The notes under the pieces: model-generated
Seen by the model: only the letters and a program-made list of their open reading frames with translations
Databases searched by the model: none
What the model was told of the DNA's origin: nothing
NCBI GenBank assembly: GCA_030616475.1
Contig: JAUWXF010000014.1
Coordinates: forward strand, 1-42,894
DNA from: Desulfobacterales bacterium
GTDB lineage: Bacteria > Desulfobacterota > Desulfobacteria > Desulfobacterales > C00003060
Direction of reading: 5' to 3'
Length of the DNA stretch: 42,894 nucleotides
Program-made: the position numbers and the translations under genes
In this document: piece by piece, positions 24,666 to 35,212 of the stretch
How the letters are laid out: each line of letters starts with the position of its first letter
How positions within the stretch are numbered: the first letter of the stretch is position 1

Positions 24666-26658
24666 AAAACATACCCTCACATTTGAGCCTGACAAGACGG
24701 CTATCCGCGTTGACAAGGGGACTAATCTGTTGGAGGCGGCCCTTGCGGCTGACGTTCACATCAATGCCTCGTGCGGCGGCCAGGGCGTTTGCGGCAAGTG
24801 CCGCGTGACGATTGAGGCAGGGGAGTTTGATAGCGAAAAGACCGAAAAGATAAGTCAGGAAGAATACGAGGAGGGATGGCGGCAAGCATGCAGAACTTTC
24901 GTGCTTTCAGACTGCACCGTGCAGATTCCCGTTGAGTCGAGAGGGGCAAAAGGCCTTGTGGCCCAGAAACTCGACATGGGCAAGGCGGAGCGCAAGATTC
25001 CTGCCCTAGAGACAATACCTTTGGCAGAAGGGTGGCAGTTTGCCCCTATGGCTGTCAAGGTGCCCATTCGACTCACTGCGCCTACGTTACAGGACAACGT
25101 GAGCGACCTGTCGCGCTTTTCCGCGGCGCTGAGACAGCAGCATCATATCGATGACGTTTCTGCGGACATACGATGCCTGAAGATCATACCAGAAATTTTG
25201 AGGACAAGTGATTGGTTTGTCACGGCCACCCTGATGGCTGCGCCGGCATCGAGTGCGCTTTTGTCCCAAAAAGACAAGAATTCCATTTTGAACCTGGTCC
25301 GCGTGGAAGGCGGGGATACATCTGACCAGAATTTGGCCATCGGTTTGGATATTGGAACAACAACCATATGTGCCCAGCTTATTGATCTTAAAACTGGAAG
25401 GGTCATGGCGGAACGGACCGAATACAACAGGCAGGTTGAATACGGCGACGATGTCATCACCCGCATCGTATATGCGCAAAAACCTGAAGGGCAAAAAAAG
25501 CTGCAGTCTCTTGTTGTATCTTCCGTGAACCAGGTTATTAATGAGCTTCTGGAAGACACCGACAGCTCAAGGAAGAGCATCTCATGCATTGCTGCTGCCG
25601 GCAACACCACCATGACGCACCTTCTTCTTGGTATGGAGACACGTTATATCAGGGAGGCACCTTATGTGCCGATGGCCAATTTTATGCCGGTTGTATTGGC
25701 AGCAGACATCGGCATCGACCTGCCTGACTGTGTGCAGGTTTACAGTTTTCCTTCGGTGGCAAGTTATGTTGGAGGAGACATTGTCTCCGGCATACTCGGC
25801 TCTGGCGTGTTTCAAAAAGAGGAACTGACGCTCTATTTGGACATTGGCACCAACGGTGAGATCGTTTTGGGGAACCGTGATTGGCTTGCGTGTGCCGCCT
25901 GTTCCATGGGTCCTGCCTTTGAGGGGGGTGGCATCAAACACGGCATGCGCGCCGACCTGGGGGCCATCGAAGGATTCCACATCAATCCGGTGACGCTGGA
26001 ACCTATGGTGATTACAGTGGGAAGGAAAACACCACTGGGTATTTGCGGGTCCGGCCTGATTAGCATCCTTGCTGAGCTGCTTTGTGCATGTGTAATCGAC
26101 CGCAACGGCAAATTTGATCGCAGCCTGTCTTCTGACCGCTTACGGCAAGGACGGTTCGGCTATGAATATGTGTTGGCATGGGCAGAAGACTCTGCCACCG
26201 GGCATGATATCGTCATCACCGAGGTCGATATTGAAAACCTGATTCGTGCCAAAGGGGCGCTTTTTGCCGGATGCCTTACGCTTCTTGAGACCCTAAATCT
26301 CTCGTTCGATGACCTGGACAGGGTAATCATCGCGGGCGCCTTTGGCCGATACATCAACCTTGAAAAAGGGAAACTGATTGGCCTCTTTCCGGATATCCAT
26401 GTTGAAAAGTTTCATTTCCTGGGAAACGGGTCCTTGTTGGGGTCGCGATTGGTGTGCCTTTCCACCGGAATGTTGCATGAGGTGGAACGGATTGCTAAAA
26501 TGATGACCAATATTGAACTGAGCGACAACCAGTCCTTCATGGACAAGTATATGGGGGCCCTTTTTCTTCCCCATACAGACGCCCGCCTTTTCCCTGATGT
26601 GAGCAAATACCTTGAGGCGAACTCTCAAATGATCCGGAGCGAGAGGGTAAGGGTTTAG
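24661..26658 (+). CDS. 2Fe-2S ferredoxin / ASKHA-domain protein, RACo-like (corrinoid activation, DUF4445 family)
   Basis: CGGQGVCGKCRVTIEAG (2Fe-2S); LAIGLDIGTTTICAQLIDL; YLDIGTNGEIVLG; VIIAGAFGRYINLEKGKLIGLFPD. Confidence 0.9.
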   Translation: MTKHTLTFEPDKTAIRVDKGTNLLEAALAADVHINASCGGQGVCGKCRVTIEAGEFDSEKTEKISQEEYEEGWRQACRTFVLSDCTVQIPVESRGAKGLVAQKLDMGKAERKIPALETIPLAEGWQFAPMAVKVPIRLTAPTLQDNVSDLSRFSAALRQQHHIDDVSADIRCLKIIPEILRTSDWFVTATLMAAPASSALLSQKDKNSILNLVRVEGGDTSDQNLAIGLDIGTTTICAQLIDLKTGRVMAERTEYNRQVEYGDDVITRIVYAQKPEGQKKLQSLVVSSVNQVINELLEDTDSSRKSISCIAAAGNTTMTHLLLGMETRYIREAPYVPMANFMPVVLAADIGIDLPDCVQVYSFPSVASYVGGDIVSGILGSGVFQKEELTLYLDIGTNGEIVLGNRDWLACAACSMGPAFEGGGIKHGMRADLGAIEGFHINPVTLEPMVITVGRKTPLGICGSGLISILAELLCACVIDRNGKFDRSLSSDRLRQGRFGYEYVLAWAEDSATGHDIVITEVDIENLIRAKGALFAGCLTLLETLNLSFDDLDRVIIAGAFGRYINLEKGKLIGLFPDIHVEKFHFLGNGSLLGSRLVCLSTGMLHEVERIAKMMTNIELSDNQSFMDKYMGALFLPHTDARLFPDVSKYLEANSQMIRSERVRV

Positions 26659-26910
26659 CCTTTTGAGGAGATGACGGATTCAACGGCGATCAAATTTTGA
26701 TCTGTGTAAAACTCGCGTCCAAGTGAGCGTAAAGAAAGAACAGCTGTTTCCTTTTGAATAAGGCCGATGGTCGACACTTTGTTCAGCACTGAAAAGGCGG
26801 CTGCAACTGACCGTTCTTTCTTAACGCTCACTAATACGCTCAGACAGTTACACAGATCAAAATTTAACCGTCGTTTCAGCCTGTTTCTTTCATAGTGGTA
26901 ATAGGTAATG
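26654..26910 (+). repeat. MITE-like long-hairpin repeat, subfamily B, copy 1
   Basis: TTTAGCCTTTTGA...CAACGGCGATCAAATTTTGATCTGTGTAAAACTCGCGTCCAAGTGAGCGTAAAGAAAGAAC...GTTCTTTCTTAACGCTCACTAA...ACAGATCAAAATTTAACCGTCGTT. Confidence 0.85.
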
Positions 26911-26930
26911 ATATACCAGAGGAACGTTTC

Positions 26931-27686
26931 ATGAGTATGACCATTGCCATGGCCGGCAAAGGCGGCACCGGCAAGACCACGATTGCATGTCTTCTGATAC
27001 GCTTTCTTCTAAAGAAAGGGATGGTGCCGATCCTGGCCGTGGATGCGGATGCCAATGCGAATTTAAATGAGGTACTTGGACTCAGGGTGGAGACCACGCT
27101 CGGTGAGGCCAGGGAAGGGCTTAAGGATGGCGTGCCCACAGGGATGACCAGGGACCTCTACATGGAATACAAGGTTCAACAGTCGTTGGTGGAGAGCCAT
27201 GGGTATGATCTGATCGTTATGGGCCGTCCTGAAGGCCCGGGCTGCTATTGTCATGCCAACACTCTCCTTTCTCGGTACATGGAGATCCTTTGCGAAAACT
27301 ACCGCGTTGTGGTCATGGATAATGAGGCAGGCATGGAGCATATCAGTCGCCTGTTAGCCCGTCGCGCTGATATCTTGCTGATTGTATCTGACCCAACCCA
27401 GCGGGGGATACTGGCGGCCAGGCGGATTCGTGATCTTGCCCGTGAGCTCAAGCTAAATGTCAAGAAAGACTATGTGATCATAAACCGAGTCAACGGGGAG
27501 TTGCCGCCTGAGATCAAAGATGCCGTGGATGCAGCCGGATTGAATTTGGCCGGGTGTGTGCAAGAAGACGAGTTGATTTCCCGCTATGATGCGGAGGGGC
27601 GCCCCACCGTGGAACTGCCGGATAGTGCCAGATCTGTGCAGGCGCTGAATGCGATTTTTGAAACGATCATTGGGATTGATGATTGA
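26931..27686 (+). CDS. cooC: CooC/AcsF-type P-loop ATPase (CODH/ACS nickel insertion family)
   Basis: MSMTIAMAGKGGTGKTTIACLLIRFLL; AVDADANANLNEVLG; VVVMDNEAGMEHISRLLARRADILLIVSDPT. Confidence 0.9.
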   Translation: MSMTIAMAGKGGTGKTTIACLLIRFLLKKGMVPILAVDADANANLNEVLGLRVETTLGEAREGLKDGVPTGMTRDLYMEYKVQQSLVESHGYDLIVMGRPEGPGCYCHANTLLSRYMEILCENYRVVVMDNEAGMEHISRLLARRADILLIVSDPTQRGILAARRIRDLARELKLNVKKDYVIINRVNGELPPEIKDAVDAAGLNLAGCVQEDELISRYDAEGRPTVELPDSARSVQALNAIFETIIGIDD

Positions 27687-27722
27687 CGATTGATGATTGA
27701 CGATTGATGATTGAAGATTGGT
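27674..27722. repeat. (GATTGAY)n heptamer array
   Basis: gattgat gattgac gattgat gattgac gattgat gattgaa gattgg. Confidence 0.85.
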
Positions 27723-27735
27723 AATAGTTCGGCCC

Positions 27736-28013
27736 GTATTGTCATTTCGAGCGAAGCGAGAAATCTTTGTTGTGCAACCTGCTGGAAGCGCAAGATTTCT
27801 CCCTGGCCCAGACCGGGCTTGACTTGCCGGAATGTTCCCGGACTCCTGTCGTGCCCCTGGCCCAGACCCTGGCCCAGACCGGGATTATCGGGCCAGGCAG
27901 TTAATTTAAGCATGTCGCGCCAGGGCGGGCCGGGATGATGGGGACGGACATCAATGCTAAAGCTGTCGCGCCAGGGCGGGCAGGGCGGGCCCTTTGGTCG
28001 AAATGACAGAAAA
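27736..28013. repeat. GTCATTTCGAGCGAAGCGAGAAATCT repeat plus nested CCCTGGCCCAGACC / GTCGCGCCAGGGCGGGC elements, bounded by GTCATTTCGA...TCGAAATGAC
   Basis: Read directly; CCTGGCCCAGACC motif repeated at about 30984 and 40718. Confidence 0.75.
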
Positions 28014-28047
28014 AGCAATGGGTGCTGAACTATTACGATGATAGAAA

Positions 28048-28087
28048 ACAATCGTCAATCGACAATCCACAATCGTCAATCCACAAG
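28048..28087. repeat. Reverse-oriented heptamer array (RTCAATC)n just upstream of recN
   Basis: acaatcgtcaatcgacaatccacaatcgtcaatccac. Confidence 0.8.
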
Positions 28088-28090
28088 CGG

Positions 28091-29791
28091 ATGCTTCGTG
28101 AACTGTCCATAAAAAATTTTGCTATCATTGACGACCTTTCTATTAGCTTTAACAAAGGGCTCACCGTGTTGACCGGAGAGACGGGCGCCGGAAAATCGAT
28201 AATCATAAATGCCGTGAACCTGATCCTGGGAAGCCGTGCCTCGCCCGAACTGATCCGTACCTCTGAAGAGACGGCCGAGCTTGAAGCCCTGTTTGAGGTG
28301 CCGCCTGAAAGTCCGGCAGCAAGGGCTGCCCGGGCACAGGGGTTCGATCTGTCAGAAGGCCTGTTGGTCCGTCGCATCATTCAGAGGAACGGCCGCCATA
28401 AGATCTACATCAATGGTCGGCTGGCCACTGTGCAGATGCTTTTTGCGATCAACGAGCACCTCGCCAGCATCTCTGGTCAGCATGCCCACCAGAGTCTACT
28501 AAAACCGGAGCACCACCTTCTAGTTCTTGACCAGTTCGGGGGGTTGTCCGAACTTCGTGGCAAGGTCTCCATGTCTTATCAAGAGATGCTTCCACTGATC
28601 AGGAGACGAGCCACCCTGAAGCGTCAACTAACGGAACAATCCGAGCGCCGTGAACTTCTTGAATTTCAGTGTCGCGAGATCGACCAGAGCCAAATAGTCC
28701 CCCGGGAAGACGAGGCCCTTGAACAAGAACGTCAACGCCTGAAGCATGCCGAGCGTCTGTATGAGACTGTCGGCAGGTGTGTGGACCGCCTCTACGGGGA
28801 ACAGGGGGCAGTCCTTGAACATCTGACCGAGGTTGGAAGAGAGCTTCAAGCACTCGGTCGGATTGATCAGGCCCTGGGTGCTGTGGCAAACAGGGTGGAG
28901 TCGGCCTCTTTCGAGTTGGAGGACATTGCCAATGAGCTGCGGGGTTATTTGCAGAACGTTATCTTTGATAGCGACCGATTGGAAGCTGTAGAACTCCGGC
29001 TCGATCTGCTTCAGAGACTAAAGCGAAAGTATGGGGGCTCCCTTGAATCGGTCCTGGACCACGGCAAGGAGGCTGAAGAGGAACTAAAACATATATCGTT
29101 CCTGCCGGAACAAATAGCCGAGGTGGAGGAAAAGCTTGATCAGTCGTATGAGAAGCTCTGCAAGCTGTGCCGTGAGCTATCCGAGAAGAGGAGAAAAGCT
29201 GCGGAACGACTGTCGGCCAAGGTTCAGCACGAGTTGGCCTCGCTGGGGATGTCGGGAACCCGGTTTGAGGTAAGGTTCAAATCCAGCCCGGTTGATGAGA
29301 GTGCAGATCCTCATTTTTTGTTGGACAACAGCGGTATAGAGGCTACGGGTATAGACCGTGTTGATTTCCTGGTTGCTCCCAATGTGGGTGAGGATTTGAG
29401 GCCACTTGTCCAGATCGCGTCAGGCGGTGAGCTCTCCAGGATTATCCTCGCGTTGAAGGCGATCCTGGCGACAAAGGAGTCCGTGGAGACCCTCATCTTT
29501 GATGAGGTAGATGCCGGCATCGGCGGTGGTATAGCCGAAGTCGTGGGCCTGAAGCTCCAGTCCCTGGCCCGTTTTCATCAGGTGATCTGCATCACGCACC
29601 TTCCCCAGATGGCTCGTTTTGGGAAGGATCATTTCAAGGTTGGCAAAAGGACTTACAGAGGGCGTACGCGGACCACGATTACGCCCTTGCATGGAGAGGC
29701 CCGCGTGAAAGAGTTGGCTCGTATGCTGGGAGGGGTGAAAACTACCAAGAAGACCCTGGATCACGCCCGTGAAATGATGATTGATGATTGA
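28091..29791 (+). CDS. recN: DNA repair protein RecN
   Basis: MLRELSIKNFAIIDDLSISFNKGLTVLTGETGAGKSIIINAVNLILGSRA; VQIASGGELSRIILALKAIL; FDEVDAGIGGGIAEVVG. Confidence 0.96.
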   Translation: MLRELSIKNFAIIDDLSISFNKGLTVLTGETGAGKSIIINAVNLILGSRASPELIRTSEETAELEALFEVPPESPAARAARAQGFDLSEGLLVRRIIQRNGRHKIYINGRLATVQMLFAINEHLASISGQHAHQSLLKPEHHLLVLDQFGGLSELRGKVSMSYQEMLPLIRRRATLKRQLTEQSERRELLEFQCREIDQSQIVPREDEALEQERQRLKHAERLYETVGRCVDRLYGEQGAVLEHLTEVGRELQALGRIDQALGAVANRVESASFELEDIANELRGYLQNVIFDSDRLEAVELRLDLLQRLKRKYGGSLESVLDHGKEAEEELKHISFLPEQIAEVEEKLDQSYEKLCKLCRELSEKRRKAAERLSAKVQHELASLGMSGTRFEVRFKSSPVDESADPHFLLDNSGIEATGIDRVDFLVAPNVGEDLRPLVQIASGGELSRIILALKAILATKESVETLIFDEVDAGIGGGIAEVVGLKLQSLARFHQVICITHLPQMARFGKDHFKVGKRTYRGRTRTTITPLHGEARVKELARMLGGVKTTKKTLDHAREMMIDD

Positions 29792-29882
29792 CGATTGATG
29801 ATTGAACAGAGCAAATCAATTCGCCTCCGGGGGAACAATCGACAATCGACAATCTTCAATCGAATAACGGATAACGGATAAC
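29776..29882. repeat. Heptamer arrays in inverted arrangement over the 3' end of recN
   Basis: atgattgatgattgacgattgatgattga ... caatcgacaatcgacaatcttcaatcgaataacggataacggataacc. Confidence 0.8.
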
Positions 29883-30189
29883 CAATCGTGTAGTTCTTGA
29901 CAAAGGAAAGGTTACCTAATACCTAGTTAGTGCCTGAACGAAAAGTCATATTCAGGCAAAATCCGAATATCGAAATCCGAAACCTGCCCGCCATTGCCAG
30001 AGATGCTAGCATGTAAGCTGCACGAAGTACGTGGCGCTGGCAGGCGGGTGCCGGCACATAAATTGAATGCTGTCTCAGGCGTCGGCAGGCGGGTCCCCCT
30101 TTTTCAAAGGGGGACTTTAAGCGGCTCAATGTCTTAAGTTAATGACATTGTGTCTATATTAGCAAAATCTTAAAGGAGAGTAATGTGTT

Positions 30190-30885
30190 ATGTTAGTACA
30201 AGGGTGGATGACGACTGACGTCATTACCATAGATGAGGACGTCTCCATGATGAAGGCGTCGATCATCATGAAGGAAAAAAAGATCCGCTGCTTGCCTGTG
30301 GTGAACAAGAAAGGCGAACTGGTGGGCATTGTCAGTGACAGGGATCTGAAAGACGCCGCACCATCCAAGGCAACCACTCTAGATGTGTATGAGTTGAATT
30401 ATCTCCTTTCTTCCATCAAGATCAAGGACCTGATGATTACAAATTTGGCGTATGTCAGGCCCGATGAGACCGTGGAATTTGCTGCCATTCTGATGCTTGA
30501 GAACAAGATCTCATCGCTTCCGGTCATCAACAACAAGGGTGCCTTGATCGGCATTGTCACACAAACCGACATTTTTAAGGTCCTGATCAATATTGCCGGA
30601 GTCTATACTGGCGGCATTCAATTTGCTTTCAGCCTCGAGGATCGTGCGGGTTCGATCCGAGAAGCTGCTGACGTGATCCGCTCTTACGGAGGGCGCATTG
30701 TGAGCATTTTGTCCACACGCGAAACCGCTGAAGAGGGACGTCTGAATGTCTATATACGCAGCAGCTCTTTACCGGAAGAGAAGCTCAGGGATCTGGTCAA
30801 AGAACTGGAAGAGAAGTTCGTGGTCCTTTATACGTCCAAGGACTTGCTGGAGGAGGTGGAAAACCGAAGAGTGCGGATTCTGTAG
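30190..30885 (+). CDS. CBS-pair and ACT-like domain protein (AcuB-like)
   Basis: Two CBS motifs (CLPVVNKKGELVGIVSDRDL; SLPVINNKGALIGIVTQTDIF) and FSLEDRAGSIREAADVIRSYGGRIVSIL. Confidence 0.9.
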   Translation: MLVQGWMTTDVITIDEDVSMMKASIIMKEKKIRCLPVVNKKGELVGIVSDRDLKDAAPSKATTLDVYELNYLLSSIKIKDLMITNLAYVRPDETVEFAAILMLENKISSLPVINNKGALIGIVTQTDIFKVLINIAGVYTGGIQFAFSLEDRAGSIREAADVIRSYGGRIVSILSTRETAEEGRLNVYIRSSSLPEEKLRDLVKELEEKFVVLYTSKDLLEEVENRRVRIL

Positions 30886-30983
30886 TCGTGCCCCCGGCCC
30901 ACCCATTGGTGGTGCTGGGCGCATTGCTGGATTGTTACATCGGTATGAATGGATGAGAAATCCGAATATCGAATATCGAAATC

Positions 30984-31046
30984 CCTGGCCCAGACCTGAC
31001 TTACATGGACAGTAGAATCATCCAGGTATGTCGCGCCAGGGCAGGC
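30984..31046. repeat. CCCTGGCCCAGACCtg...GTCGCGCCAGGGCAGGCC hairpin element
   Basis: Conserved GC ends with a variable ~35-nt loop. Confidence 0.7.
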
Positions 31047-31314
31047 CGAAACAAATTCAAAATTCAAATAACAAATGTTCAAAACGTTGCAGACTCAGGA
31101 ATTCAGCGATTCAATATTCTAACACACGTCAATCCTTCAATTCCTCAATTCCAGAATCCCTAAATTTCTTTGTTTCGGATTTTGTATTTTGATCATTGGT
31201 ATTTGTTTCGGATTTCGGGTTTCGGATTTCGGGTTTTTCCGTTTTTCGATCCAAGTTGGCCTGCGGCGGATCATGGCTTAGGTGGGTAAGAAACCGGGAA
31301 TGCTCTCGTGCAGC

Positions 31315-33720
31315 CTACATATCGGATTTGAACAACTGGCTCGGTTCAGTGATAGAACCGGGCTTTTTCGTGTATTCGGTGGGAACCGTTCCTTCCTTGA
31401 AACATTCAAAGAGGGTCTCCTTTGATTCAGGAACTGCCAGGAGTCCGGTTTCCACATCTATTTTGGCAAAGACTACACCGTCCGGCACCTGGAAGACACG
31501 TACAGGCTTGTCCTTGAGGATTGCCTGCATAAACTCCAGCCAAATGGGACTGGCAGCCCTGGAACCCGTTTCGTCAAGGCCGAGTGGTTTCTCTTCATCA
31601 AAGCCTACCCAGGTCCCTGTGACGCAGCCCGGGGTATATCCTACGAACCATGCATCGTGCAGGTCGTTGGTTGTACCGGTCTTGCCCGCTACGGGCCGAT
31701 CAAGAGCCTTGACTCGACGGCCGGTTCCGTGCTGAACCACCCCCTGGAGGAGATTGGTAATGATATACGCCGTGCTCTTCTCAATAACTTTCTCGCTTTC
31801 AGGCTGATTTTCCTCCAAAATATTCCCATCCCGATCGAGTATCTTGGTAATAAAGCACGGCTTTACCCGATATCCTTGATTGTTGAAAATGGCATATGCG
31901 CGCACCAGTTCAAGGAGTGAGATCCCTGATGAGCCGAGTGCCAGGGAAAGGTCCCTACTAAGCTTCGATTGGATACCTAATTTTTGGGCATACTCGATCG
32001 CATAATCTATGCCGATATCCTTGAGAATCTTGACAGTGACTACGTTTCTGGACAGGGCCAGAGCAGCCCGGAAAAGAGTGGGACCGTGAAACTTTTCTTC
32101 GTAGTTCCTGGGTTTCCATGTGAATTCATTTTCCGTATCTTCGAATACGATTGGGGCATCTATGACGATGGTTCCAGGTGTGTAGCCCTTATCGAGGGCA
32201 GCGGCGTAAATAATCGGCTTAAAGGCCGAACCGGGCTGACGCCTCGATTGTATGGAGCGATTAAACTGCGTCACCTTGAAGTCTCGACCGCCGATCATAG
32301 CCTTTACGTAGCCGGTTTCGGCCTCCATGCAAAGGAGTGCCCCCTCCACAGCAGGTCTCTGTTCCAGGGATAAATCCCACAGCCCGGTCTCTTTCTGCTG
32401 ACCCTTTACGCTTACCAGGATCACATCGCCTACCTTCAGAACATCACTGACATTCTCCACCCTGGCGTCGTAGTAGGCAATCTCCGGGTCAGGTTTCCTT
32501 GCCCACCTCATGTTGTCAAGACAAAGGTCTCCTTGTTCGCTTCCGATGCGAACCGTGGCCTTTTGCTCACCATCATTGACTGCAATCACCACCGCCTGGA
32601 TGATGCTCTCCTGTTCCAGCGGGTGTTTCTCAAGGGTTTTTTGGATCTCTTGAGAAAAGGCCTCAAAGTGCTCCTGTTCTAAGTGTTTGAGCGGGCCCCG
32701 ATACCCCTGCCTTTTATCCAGCGCTTGTAGCCCGTGGTTTAAGGCGGCCTGGCCTGCTTTTTGCGTCTCGATGTTGACAGCCGTGTGTATTGTGAGGCCC
32801 TCCTTGTAGAGGACATCCCGACCATATGTTTCCTCCACATACTTCCGTGCGTATTCAGTGTAGTAAGGGACCTCCTCGATGTACCAGTTGCGTCTGGGCT
32901 TGATATCAAGCGGTGTGTCGATGGCCTCGGTTGCCTGGACATTTGTAATATATCCTTCATTGATCATCCGATTTAAGACATAGACCTGGCGCTGCTTCGC
33001 CTTTTGGGGATGCAAAAACGGAGAATAACGACTGGGGGCCTGCGGCAAGCCGGCCAGCATTGCGCATTCGGCCAGATTAAGATCGGCCACTGATTTTCCA
33101 AAATAGTTTCCAGCGGCAGCCTCAACACCGTAAGCACCGTGTCCTAAATATATCTGGTTGAGATAGAGGATGAGAATCTCGTCCTTGGAAAAGGCCTTGT
33201 CTATACGATAGGCGAGGATCGCCTCTCGTACCTTGCGGGAATAGCTTTTTTCAGATGATAGGAAGAAAGACTTGGCAACCTGCTGGGTTATAGTGCTTCC
33301 CCCCTGAATGATAGTGCCAGCTTCGATGTTTCTTAGAAATGCCCGGGCGATGCTGAAAAGGTCAACTCCTTCGTGTTTGAAAAAGCGAGCGTCTTCGGCC
33401 GCAACAAAGGCACTGATGAGCATCTTTGGCATCTTAGAAAGGGGAACCACGATCCTTCGTTCTTCAAAGAACTCGGCAATCTTGCGCATGTCATCCGAGT
33501 AGACAGTGGTGATAATAGGCGGGCGGTAATCCCCCAAAGAGGATATCTTGGGAAGATTTCTTGTAAAGTAGAAATAAACCCCTCCCAGAAAAAGTCCGGT
33601 TAGGAGAGACAAGACCATGACGGTCCCGTACAAAAGATAGAGAAACCTTCCCAGGGTTCCCTTCCTGCCCCGTCTAGATTTTATCTCTTTGACGTGAGAT
33701 CGATTCCGAGAACGCACCAT
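31315..33720 (-). CDS. mrcA: Penicillin-binding protein 1A (bifunctional transglycosylase/transpeptidase)
   Basis: FVAAEDARFFKHEGVD; GGSTITQQVAKSFFLS; SRRQPGSAFKPIIYAAAL; AGKTGTTNDLHDAWFVGYTP. Confidence 0.96.
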   Translation of the reverse strand: MVRSRNRSHVKEIKSRRGRKGTLGRFLYLLYGTVMVLSLLTGLFLGGVYFYFTRNLPKISSLGDYRPPIITTVYSDDMRKIAEFFEERRIVVPLSKMPKMLISAFVAAEDARFFKHEGVDLFSIARAFLRNIEAGTIIQGGSTITQQVAKSFFLSSEKSYSRKVREAILAYRIDKAFSKDEILILYLNQIYLGHGAYGVEAAAGNYFGKSVADLNLAECAMLAGLPQAPSRYSPFLHPQKAKQRQVYVLNRMINEGYITNVQATEAIDTPLDIKPRRNWYIEEVPYYTEYARKYVEETYGRDVLYKEGLTIHTAVNIETQKAGQAALNHGLQALDKRQGYRGPLKHLEQEHFEAFSQEIQKTLEKHPLEQESIIQAVVIAVNDGEQKATVRIGSEQGDLCLDNMRWARKPDPEIAYYDARVENVSDVLKVGDVILVSVKGQQKETGLWDLSLEQRPAVEGALLCMEAETGYVKAMIGGRDFKVTQFNRSIQSRRQPGSAFKPIIYAAALDKGYTPGTIVIDAPIVFEDTENEFTWKPRNYEEKFHGPTLFRAALALSRNVVTVKILKDIGIDYAIEYAQKLGIQSKLSRDLSLALGSSGISLLELVRAYAIFNNQGYRVKPCFITKILDRDGNILEENQPESEKVIEKSTAYIITNLLQGVVQHGTGRRVKALDRPVAGKTGTTNDLHDAWFVGYTPGCVTGTWVGFDEEKPLGLDETGSRAASPIWLEFMQAILKDKPVRVFQVPDGVVFAKIDVETGLLAVPESKETLFECFKEGTVPTEYTKKPGSITEPSQLFKSDM

Positions 33721-33764
33721 GATCTATTCATAACAAAAAAGGGTTCAACAAGCAAGATCCATAC

Positions 33765-33788
33765 ATAAAATCGCGGAGCGATTTTATA
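33765..33788. repeat. Mini-hairpin ATAAAATCGCGGAGCGATTTTAT
   Basis: Same as the second half of the composite repeat at 19823-19865. Confidence 0.85.
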
Positions 33789-33911
33789 ACTTGACATCGT
33801 CGAGAAATTCCTACTAATTTGCGACTACTCAGGCGGAGGCCATTTAGGCCAAATCCGAAATCCGGACTGTTTTCAAGGCGTGAGCCGCAAATCCGAAATC
33901 CGAAATACTAT

Positions 33912-34286
33912 ATGATTGCCCTAGATTTTGAAAAATACGGTGGTTTGATCCCAACTATCGTGCAGGATTTTGAAACCGGCGAGGTCCTGATGCTCGCCTT
34001 TATGAACGAGGAGGCCTGGCGAGAGACCCTAAAAAAGGGCATGGCCACGTACTGGAGTCGGACGCGCCAGCAACTCTGGGTCAAGGGTAAGACGTCCGGC
34101 CATGTCCAGTGGGTCAGGGAGATCTGGATTGACTGCGACGACGATACCGTGCTCTTGAAGGTAAACCAGGTGGGCGAGGCCGCCTGTCATACGGGGTATC
34201 GGAGTTGTTTTTTTAAGAAGGTGGAGGGGGACTCAGTTCGGGTGGTCGGCAAGAAAATCTTTGATCCCAAGGAGGTATACAAATAA
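33912..34286 (+). CDS. hisI: Phosphoribosyl-AMP cyclohydrolase
   Basis: [77 protein letters not shown]. Confidence 0.95.
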   Translation: MIALDFEKYGGLIPTIVQDFETGEVLMLAFMNEEAWRETLKKGMATYWSRTRQQLWVKGKTSGHVQWVREIWIDCDDDTVLLKVNQVGEAACHTGYRSCFFKKVEGDSVRVVGKKIFDPKEVYK

Positions 34287-34287
34287 C

Positions 34288-35163
34288 GTGGTGGAGAAAC
34301 TTAAACTCGGGATCCCCAAAGGGAGCCTACACAATGCCACAATTGCTCTGTTTAAGCGGTCCGGGTGGAGGATCGATATCAACGGACGCAGCTATTTTCC
34401 TGATATCAACGATGACACTATTGAGTGCGTCATCTGCCGTGCCCAGGAGATGTCGCGTTATGTCGAAAGTGGCACGCTGGATGCGGGTCTTACAGGACAG
34501 GACTGGATATCTGAAAACGAATCCGATGTAAGGGTTGTCGAAGACCTGATCTATTCAAAGGTAAGCCAGCGACCGGCTCGTTGGGTCCTGGCAGTCCCCT
34601 ACGATTCTGATATCAAAAGACTGGAGGATCTTGCAGGAAAAAAGATCGCAACCGAATTGGTCAATTTTACAAAAAAGTATTTTGCGGAACGGGGTATTGA
34701 TGTCAAGGTGGAATTCTCATGGGGGGCTACTGAGGCCAAGGTGGTCTCTGGTTTGGCCGACGCTATAGTAGAGGTGACTGAAACGGGCAGCACCATTAAG
34801 GCTCATGGCCTTGAAATCATCCACGAACTGCTGCGTACCAACACCCAATTGATTGCCAATCATGCGGTCTGGGCCAACCCGGAGAAGCGAGAAAAGATAG
34901 AGCAGATCGCACTCCTTTTGAAAGGGGCCCTACAGGCTGAGAAGATGGTTGGGCTGAAGATGAATGTGCCAAGGGAAAGGCTGGGGCAGGTTGTGGAGAT
35001 TCTTCCGAGCCTCAATGCCCCGACCGTATCTCCCCTCTATCAGTCAAACTGGTTTGCTGTGGAAACAGTAGTGGCGTCCTCTGTGGTGCGCGATCTTATC
35101 CCTGAACTGCTCAATAACGGGGCTGAGGGGATCATTGAATATCCGTTGAATAAAGTAATATAA
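34288..35163 (+). CDS. hisG: ATP phosphoribosyltransferase (long form); GTG start
   Basis: [55 protein letters not shown]. Confidence 0.94.
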   Translation: MVEKLKLGIPKGSLHNATIALFKRSGWRIDINGRSYFPDINDDTIECVICRAQEMSRYVESGTLDAGLTGQDWISENESDVRVVEDLIYSKVSQRPARWVLAVPYDSDIKRLEDLAGKKIATELVNFTKKYFAERGIDVKVEFSWGATEAKVVSGLADAIVEVTETGSTIKAHGLEIIHELLRTNTQLIANHAVWANPEKREKIEQIALLLKGALQAEKMVGLKMNVPRERLGQVVEILPSLNAPTVSPLYQSNWFAVETVVASSVVRDLIPELLNNGAEGIIEYPLNKVI

Positions 35164-35198
35164 GCGAATGCGGAATGCGGAGTGCGGAGTGCGGAATA
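35164..35198. repeat. Heptamer-period array after hisG
   Basis: gcgaatg cggaatg cggagtg cggagtg cggaata. Confidence 0.85.
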
Positions 35199-35212
35199 AG
35201 AGAATGTAACAA

